Positions 58,110 through 64,000 of a DNA stretch of 64,000 bases are shown in pieces. Under the pieces are notes generated by a model. It was given only the letters and a program-made list of their open reading frames with translations, did no database searches and had not been told where the DNA came from. Each line of letters starts with the position of its first letter. The first letter of the stretch is position 1. The stretch comes from Aquanectria penicillioides (taxonomy: Eukaryota; Ascomycota; Sordariomycetes; Hypocreales; Nectriaceae), in assembly GCA_003415625.1 (NCBI GenBank), contig PYIU01000002.1:6572001-6636000 (forward strand), written 5' to 3'. Both the position numbers and the translations under genes were made by a program.

Positions 58110-58122
58110 TCGGGTTATCCGT
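58110..58122 (-). promoter_or_regulatory. Cluster motif ACGGATAACCCGA (CGG-N5-CCG), exact copy 1
   Basis: Exact 13-mer on the minus strand, 435 bp upstream of the nagA ATG. Its core CGGATAACCCG is an inverted CGG pair with a 5-nt spacer, the type bound by Zn2Cys6 homodimers. Confidence 0.75.
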
Positions 58123-58150
58123 CAAGCAATCTGGTCCTGGCTAGCAATCA

Positions 58151-58163
58151 TCGGGTTTTCCGT
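58151..58163 (-). promoter_or_regulatory. Cluster motif, one-mismatch copy (ACGGAAAACCCGA)
   Basis: Same orientation as copy 1, 41 bp further upstream of nagA. The CGG-N5-CCG core is kept. Confidence 0.6.
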
Positions 58164-58580
58164 CGGGAGCAGTCGGGAGCAGTCAGGGTGCCACACCGAC
58201 ATGTCGCAGGGACCATGAGGCGAAGTATGCATGCCAAAATATCTAAACTAGAGTGTTATGACGGCAATACAAAGAAAGCTTTTCGGCTACTGTGTAGGGA
58301 TAATGACAGTACCACCCTGCCAGCATGTTTGACCTCATGGATCAAGGCGTTTAACAGTACAGCAAACGCGTTGTATTGGCAAAGGAGAGGTCATGGTACA
58401 ATGAATTCTAATATTTAGTGTAATATGAACTATGCTAAGTGCTAGTTTCCGGACAAGATGATAACTTCCATTCGTTTCCATGGTCTGATTGGAATACACT
58501 GAATGTATCTAGTCAAGATTAAGTAAACTTGGTCGTCGGCTTGGCCAATACAGCGTATTGATTCATTCAAAACTTGAACC

Positions 58581-60104
58581 TCACATTATTATGCGACCTA
58601 AAACACCATTGGTGCGGAAAGCTACATCTTCAACCACCATCTGCATGATATGCCTGTAATTCTCTCCTGGTGTCACAACTCCTAAAATGGCAGGCGTTTT
58701 CGTCTCCGAATCAGCGGGGATCGGGACCGTACGACCACAAATGCCGAGAAATCCAAGAAGGGCAAACATAATTGCTTCTTTGGCTCGGGGGTCCATTTTG
58801 GTTGGTGCATCGTCAAGCCTCAAGACTCGGGTGTGCGGAAACCGTGCCTGTAGGTGCTTCAGAATATTGGGATTGAAAGCTCCGCCACCACAGATGTAGA
58901 TTTCATCAATTGTTTTCCCTTCTTCCAATTGGGGCAAAACGAATCGATCGTAGGCCCTGGCGATGGATTCTGCTGTGATACGCGTGATTGTCGCAATGAT
59001 AGCCTCAGGAGACTTGCCCAGTGCCTTCAGCTTCTCAACCAACGACCGGGCGATGTCATCGGAGAAGAGTTCACGGCCAGTGGTCTTTGGGGGTTCCCGC
59101 TGAAAATAAGCCTCATTTCCTAGATAATCATTCACCACGTCAATGTCAATCTCCGACTCGCCTTTAGCGCCAAGTTCACCATTGTGGTCATAATGTTGCT
59201 TTCCATCTGTCAAAATGCGCATTGCAGCATCAATGAACACATTGCCAGGCCCTGTATCGAATGCCATATATGTTGGATCAACGCCCCGGGATTGCCCGGG
59301 ACGGTCGGCTGGCAAAACTGTCACATTACCTGAAATAAAGAAGAAGAAGAAGAAGAATTTTAGTTCCGCTGTCAGAGAAAAGGGTATTCTTCGCATTGTA
59401 TCGTACCTATGCCTCCGATATTCTGAATAGTTCTTGTGATTTCGGGCTGGGAGAGAAGACCCGCCTCGAAAAAGCCAGCTAATGGAGCACCTTGACGTCC
59501 CGCTGCGAGCTCAGCCACTCGGAAACCACTCACAACAGTCCTAATTGCGCATTAGAACTTGTGGATTTAAAATGTATTTTGGCTCGCACCTTCCGGTTTG
59601 TCGTGCAATCACAGCAGGTTCTGCCATCTGTAGAGTAGATCGATTGTTCCCAAGTGGTTGATGCCACAGAGTTTGCCCGTGACTGGCAATAATGTCGATT
59701 TTCGCCAAATCAACTCCAGAATTCTCGATTGCCTGGGCAAACTCCCTTCCCAAGGCAAAGTTGAGATCACACACTTCGGCCATGGAAGTTGCAGCCCCAT
59801 CTTGGTTAGGACGGCATAATCTGAGGACTTGCGAGCGGATACTCGAGCCCACTGGAACTTCAGAATAAGAAATCAATTCAATTCTTACATCGTTTGAAGA
59901 CTCGATGGAAGATATACGACAATGAGCAATGTCAACTCCTAGGCAAGATTAGTACAATCTTCTTGCATGACTCTGAAGTAGCTTGAAGTAGTTTCGAGGT
60001 CACAGGCTGTGATTACAGCTAGCTATTAGTCGTGTTCGGAACTAGTGGTACTCACCATCGATGCTTGTGCCGCAATTCAGTCCCAGAACATCAAGGGCAA
60101 CCAT
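58581..60104 (-). CDS. anmK: Anhydro-N-acetylmuramic acid kinase (AnmK family)
   Basis: Predicted to open the 1,6-anhydro ring of anhydroMurNAc and phosphorylate it, giving MurNAc-6-phosphate. Four exons on the minus strand (60104-60056, 59938-59590, 59540-59407, 59329-58581) join in phase to 426 residues; introns are 117, 49 and 77 bp. The opening [14 protein letters not shown] is the AnmK nucleotide-loop signature, restored by splicing. Further motifs: [12 protein letters not shown], the block [17 protein letters not shown] then NIGGIGNVT (also rebuilt across an intron), AFDTGPGN with the Asp expected to act as base, and [11 protein letters not shown]. All key family motifs are present, so an active enzyme is likely. 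It lies between nagA and murQ in the same orientation. The promoter has an exact cluster 13-mer at 60446-60458. Confidence 0.95.
59338..59356 (+). repeat. (AAG)n microsatellite inside the third anmK intron
   Basis: Read on the coding strand this is a (CTT)n run just before the TTTCAG acceptor, so it doubles as the polypyrimidine tract. Confidence 0.8.
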
Positions 60105-60959
60105 AGTGGCGAGAACGTATGGCAGAGGAGGAAATAGGAAGAAGACCCAAGGTAATTGTGGTAATTCAGTGCCTTTTGTGTTATCAACATACGACCTTAA
60201 ATTCAAATGAGACAGACTTCTTAATTTAACATGGAAGACCTGTACCACTCCGTACATTAGCTTGGTAAGGTATTGCCACTTTTTGCAGGTGGCTGTGGCC
60301 ATGCAGTCTGGGAATTTCCAGCAGGCCCAGATGTGTAGATGAAGATGTGGATATGCACCTTAGAAGGACCCCAGAGCGCAATCAAGGATCATGAGCAGCC
60401 AAGTATTATCCCTGGGTGAGAGATATCCGACGAGATTATCGATGAACGGATAACCCGACGGCTTCGAAAGTGGAGCGAGATAATGATCACTTGATTGATA
60501 TAGTTTCATTGTCATCCCTGACACTGGCTAAGCTAGGCGGTGAAGCTGGGCAGATCATCAACAAATGTGTCTTCCGAGGACGGACTCAGGAGATTGAGGC
60601 CGGCTTGGCTACAGTTCGAGGAATAAGAAACTGTCAACGACGACTCTCAACTGCTCAATTGAAATTAACTATGAGAAAAACGAGCCACTTCATGCAGGCT
60701 GTTGATGCTGCCTTCCGCATTGTCACAGAGAATATAGCCTGTTTGTATTGAGTACCTGTTGTAGGGTACCTTACACTTTTGCTATATTACGCAGTGGTAT
60801 TTCTGCGTGACACGCATGCTATTGACAAAAAATCATGAGAACGGTTAAACTGTAGCATAAATCATAATGGATGGCAATGTGAAACCTCAAAAAATAGCCA
60901 CTGAAAATATCATTGTCACTGTAGGTGTCTATGTGGCATTGAATTCGATATTCTCCGCC
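60105..60959. promoter_or_regulatory. anmK promoter region / murQ 3' flank
   Basis: 855 bp with no supported gene; a 93-codon frame (60470-60751) has no recognisable feature. It contains an exact cluster 13-mer. Confidence 0.55.
60446..60458 (+). promoter_or_regulatory. Cluster motif ACGGATAACCCGA, exact copy 2
   Basis: 342 bp upstream of the anmK ATG. Shares a 15-nt identity (AACGGATAACCCGAC) with copy 3. Confidence 0.75.
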
Positions 60960-62316
60960 TCACTTCTTCAGAGCCTGTCTCAAAGATCCTGCTGAAGCAT
61001 TCAACTTAACTGTACCCTCTTCCGGTGAACAGCCCAAAGTCGCGACTAAAACGCAGAGTTTTACTTGGCCATCACATTGGAAGAGGATTGTATCCAATAC
61101 ATCATCCTGCTGGATATCCACCGCCGAGGCCGGCGGCACGAGTTGACGAATGACGCGTCGCGCCCGGTCTTGTAGTTTGTAATTTGACATTTTTAAGTCA
61201 ACCATCTCATATCTCAAGTTAGCTTCTCAGCGATTCTACCTTGGATCCAAATACAAACCATGTTCCCAAAGGTCTTGCCGATACGAATCTGCGATCCGGT
61301 TGAAATCATGTTCAAAATCTATAATAGTGTGGTCAGCTTGAAAATTCTCGTAGGAAATACGTCTAGCCACCTGGTTGTCATACCATTTTTGTTGCAGTTC
61401 CTGCTTTTAGTCGCGTGCTACCGGTTACAACTTCAGGGCCAGTAACGCACTCGATCAGAACGTCGCAAAACCCCCTGAACGCGCTTGGCTTCACGCAGGC
61501 CAACCCTACGCTGGCGGAGCCGACAGATCTGGCATACTGCAAACCACCCAATACATACGGAGTCCTCCCTGAAGATGCAATACCTATGATAACGTCATCT
61601 TTACTGAGAGGGGGTGTCATTTCCGAGAGATCAGATGCGCCCAAAGGTTCTGAATCCTCAGCTCCTTCGACAGCATTTCGAATGGCGTGGTTTCCACCGG
61701 CAATCAAGCCAACAAATTGACCAGGGGGTGCCGAAAATGTTGGAGGACTAGGACAATGATGAGCCTTACGTGGCCAGTGAGGGGGGCACACTACTCACAT
61801 TTCGGAAGCGTCGAGAATGCCAAGTCTAGCAACCCAAAGTTAACCACGAGAATGAGGCAGAAATGAGCCAATATTGAACCAACCGACCACTTGTTCCTGC
61901 TCCAGTATATATGACTCGGCCACCAGCCAGGAGTCGTGGAACAATGACATCAATGGCAGCAGCTATTTGTGGCAAACAAATCTCAACCGCCTTTGCGATA
62001 GTTGCATCTTCCTCATTGATGATGCCTATCTTTTTGTTAGCATAAGTGCATAAATGATATTGTTCCATGCTCCCAACTTACGACACAGTTCCAAGGATGA
62101 CACAGTGTCTATATTCGTTGTTTTCGAGTTCTTTTGTTCCGTCTGCAGACTTCCGAGGTCAAATGTTCTTGAATGTACATGGGATGTAGGAGTGTTGCTC
62201 GTCGTTGTGAACATATCCCACTCACCATTCCCTTCGATATCACCCTGCCCATTCAAGTGAGAAAGGTGACCTTGAATCTGAGGCGATTCATCCGGATCTG
62301 TGAGGAGTGGCACCAT
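60960..62316 (-). CDS. murQ: N-acetylmuramic acid 6-phosphate etherase (MurQ family)
   Basis: SIS-domain enzyme predicted to cleave the lactyl ether of MurNAc-6-phosphate, giving GlcNAc-6-phosphate and D-lactate. Six exons on the minus strand (62316-62082, 62025-61884, 61825-61799, 61747-61384, 61318-61259, 61205-60960) join in phase to 357 residues. Seen in order: [108 protein letters not shown], then the [17 protein letters not shown] region. Both active-site Glu positions known from bacterial MurQ (in DASE and VEGAED) are kept. The last acceptor (GAG) is unusual. The start could be 62214 instead. It is divergent from the MFS gene, with two copies of the cluster motif between them. Confidence 0.93.
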
Positions 62317-62525
62317 GTCGGCGGACTACCAGTGACCGTGACTGAACAACGTTTGACCCAATCTTATCGGTGAATTTTGAGAGATGAGGCAAAGTTGGCA
62401 ACAATCGAAAGAAATATTGAACAATGGTTGATCTTCTTGGCGAGTAGATAAGACACCGGTCAGCAGTCAGATAACAGCGCGCAGTCGCTCAGGGTCATTC
62501 AGAGATCTCGTTCATTTGATGGACT

Positions 62526-62538
62526 ACGGATTAACCGA
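62526..62538 (+). promoter_or_regulatory. Cluster motif, two-mismatch copy (ACGGATTAACCGA)
   Basis: Keeps the CGG-N5-CCG core. Lies 86 bp from exact copy 3. Confidence 0.45.
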
Positions 62539-62611
62539 GTGCCAGGATCAGGAGTTACAAATTCGGGGTCGGACGCGAGGTGGATCCGTGTCCACTGAAT
62601 CCGAGTCAGCA

Positions 62612-62624
62612 ACGGATAACCCGA
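62612..62624 (+). promoter_or_regulatory. Cluster motif ACGGATAACCCGA, exact copy 3
   Basis: 296 bp upstream of the murQ start and 458 bp upstream of the transporter ATG, so it could serve both genes. Confidence 0.75.
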
Positions 62625-63081
62625 CCCTGTTTAGCATATTCCCTCGCCTTGGGTACCACCAAATCCTCTCTATCTTCTCCTAAGGCGCAATCTTCAGGCA
62701 CAAATTGTATCCTGCAATCTCGTAAAGGGTCAGGTGCCTATCATCGGGGAGCAATTCCCGGTGCTTCTCTTGAGCCAGGGGTATCAAGGGTAGGGAAATC
62801 ATCGGTATCTCAGTCAGTTCATTTGCTGCTCGTTGCTCGGCACGCTAAAGATCAGTTTGCGGGGTTGGACTGGGGAGCTCCTTGAGATAAGTCGGTCGAG
62901 GAAGAGATCTCCCCAGATAAGGTCCCATGCAACCGGGACAGGAGCATGCGTTTGACCATCATTTAAACACAACTCCGAATCCAATCATTCTGGCTATGCA
63001 AGCTGCCCGCCTATTTCTCGTTTCTTAGACATAACGGTCATATAATATTGAAATTGAAGTCACGCGAGCCTGCGGATCACC

Positions 63082-64000
63082 ATGGGCGCCACACTTCACA
63101 AGCTTCGCGTCACGGTATGGGGTGAAGCCCCTGATACCCCAGAAGAACGTAAGGTAAGTTTCACTTTTTTTTTTCTCTCTAAATTTTTGCCATCTAAGAT
63201 TAACATCCACCTGCAGCTCTTACGGAAAGTGGACTTTTTTATTCTGGTATGTTCTCAATCCACATCCACACATCACACCAACAAGTCCAATCCTATTTAC
63301 GCATGATCAAGACATATTGTTGCGTTGCCTTCTTCTTCAATTACCTAGGTATTTCTCGCATATTCCTTTCATAAAAAGCGATCCTCCAACTAACATTTCC
63401 AGATCGTGCTGTCCTTAGCAACGCCTATGTATCTGGAATGAAGGAAGACCTGAAACTCACTGGAAATGAATATAACCTTTTGGTGACATGTCTTTCTGTT
63501 GGATGTCAGCTCAATCTTATCAAGTTCTGGAGAAAATTAAACGCTTACAGAAATTAGACATTGTAGGACAGGTCCCTCATGGGCTTGTCATCCAAAAAGT
63601 TGCTCCACGCATCTGGTTTCCCGCTATGACTCTGCTTTGGGCCGGACTGACCATGGTTTGTGGTGCCTGCAATTCTTTTCAACACCTTGCCCCAGTACGG
63701 TTTGTTCAGGGAGTAGTTGAGGCATCTACTTACAGCGGCACCCAATATATCATTGGCAGTTGGTACAAGGGGCCAGAGGTTGGAAAACGTGTCGGACTTT
63801 TCCAAGCTTCTGGAATGGCGGGAACCATGTTCGCTGGTAGGTGTTTGTCGATGATAATAGCTGTGCGATATTTTGACATTGTCTTTTAGGCATTATGATG
63901 ACAGCTATTTGGAAAACCATGAACGGTGTTGCCGGATTGCCCGGGTGGAGATGGGTAGCTGCCCTAAATTTCTGAATGAAGTAGTGTGGCGAGCTGACAG
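63082..64000 (+). CDS. MFS transporter, anion:cation symporter family (5' part; cut by right edge)
   Basis: Proton-coupled plasma-membrane transporter of the family that includes fungal vitamin and carboxylate importers. Six exons are seen (63082-63153, 63217-63246, 63312-63348, 63403-63504, 63558-63836, 63890-63954), 195 codons in phase; a sixth intron appears to run from 63955 to the last base (GCTGACAG). Key segments: LLRKVDFFIL, FFFNYLDRAVLSNAYVSGMKEDL (first helix and loop), GYIVGQVPHGLVIQKV, PRIWFPAMTLLW, VRFVQGVVEAS and YIIGSWYKGPEVGKR. The splices restore NYLDRA and SVGYIVGQ, both family hallmarks. Its divergent promoter with murQ carries the cluster motif. Likely cargo is a muropeptide-derived sugar or other acidic amino sugar (inference from context only). 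Confidence 0.88.

Larger units (their letters stand above)
57676..58580. promoter_or_regulatory. nagA promoter region / anmK 3' flank
   Basis: 905 bp, no gene. It contains two copies of the cluster motif (one exact, one with a single mismatch) 41 bp apart. Confidence 0.6.
62317..63081. promoter_or_regulatory. Divergent promoter between murQ and the MFS transporter
   Basis: 765 bp with no gene supported (a frame at 62580-62885 looks spurious). It holds one exact and one two-mismatch copy of the cluster motif. Confidence 0.65.

Noticed and set aside
56244..64000. Reading the right-hand cluster as bacterial contamination or as the ordinary fungal GlcNAc cluster
   Set aside because: The genes have typical fungal introns and lie in continuous fungal sequence. 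AnmK and MurQ are not part of the known GlcNAc cluster.

Overview
The window is nuclear DNA of a filamentous ascomycete (Pezizomycotina). The evidence is short GT-AG introns of about 50-150 nt with CTAAC-type branch sites, Zn(II)2Cys6 regulators, NACHT/STAND receptors with fungal N-termini, and a paired ferroxidase and iron permease. No rRNA, tRNA or CRISPR was recognised. Exon structures were built by hand and checked for phase.

Layout. 1-3452: divergent reductive iron-uptake pair (Fet3-type ferroxidase cut by the left edge; Ftr1-type permease with an apparent 1-nt frameshift) around a promoter with two ATCTGATAA iron-GATA sites; three more such sites lie downstream of the permease. 5248-12524: three Gfo/Idh/MocA oxidoreductases and a divergent Zn2Cys6 regulator. 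13895-16459: a Zn2Cys6/C2H2-like factor with a probable frameshift. 16985-26070: gene-poor stretch with relics of a NACHT/HEAT receptor, a protein kinase and a conserved fungal protein, interrupted by an intact MFS transporter. 26681-31713: low-complexity Gly/Gln/Tyr protein and an intact NACHT receptor. 33769-46276: FMN-dependent monooxygenase, DUF7053-like protein, small hypothetical genes, haem aldoxime dehydratase, Zn2Cys6-ankyrin protein and a PaiB-like FMN-binding protein. 47091-48022: decayed short-chain dehydrogenase with a 28-nt poly-G run. 49759-55380: small membrane protein, XAP5 protein, omega-type glutathione transferase, SNF2 relic and a conserved unknown.

56244-64000 is the most striking part: N-acetylglucosamine-6-phosphate deacetylase (NagA), anhydro-N-acetylmuramic acid kinase (AnmK), N-acetylmuramic acid 6-phosphate etherase (MurQ) and the start of an anion:cation-symporter MFS transporter. 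Together they lay out a bacterial-style route from anhydroMurNAc to MurNAc-6-P, then GlcNAc-6-P plus D-lactate, then GlcN-6-P. Fungi do not make muramic acid, so I infer that this cluster scavenges bacterial peptidoglycan. All of its promoter regions carry an exact 13-mer ACGGATAACCCGA, which contains a CGG-N5-CCG core of the kind bound by Zn2Cys6 dimers. This points to one regulon under an unidentified regulator outside the window.
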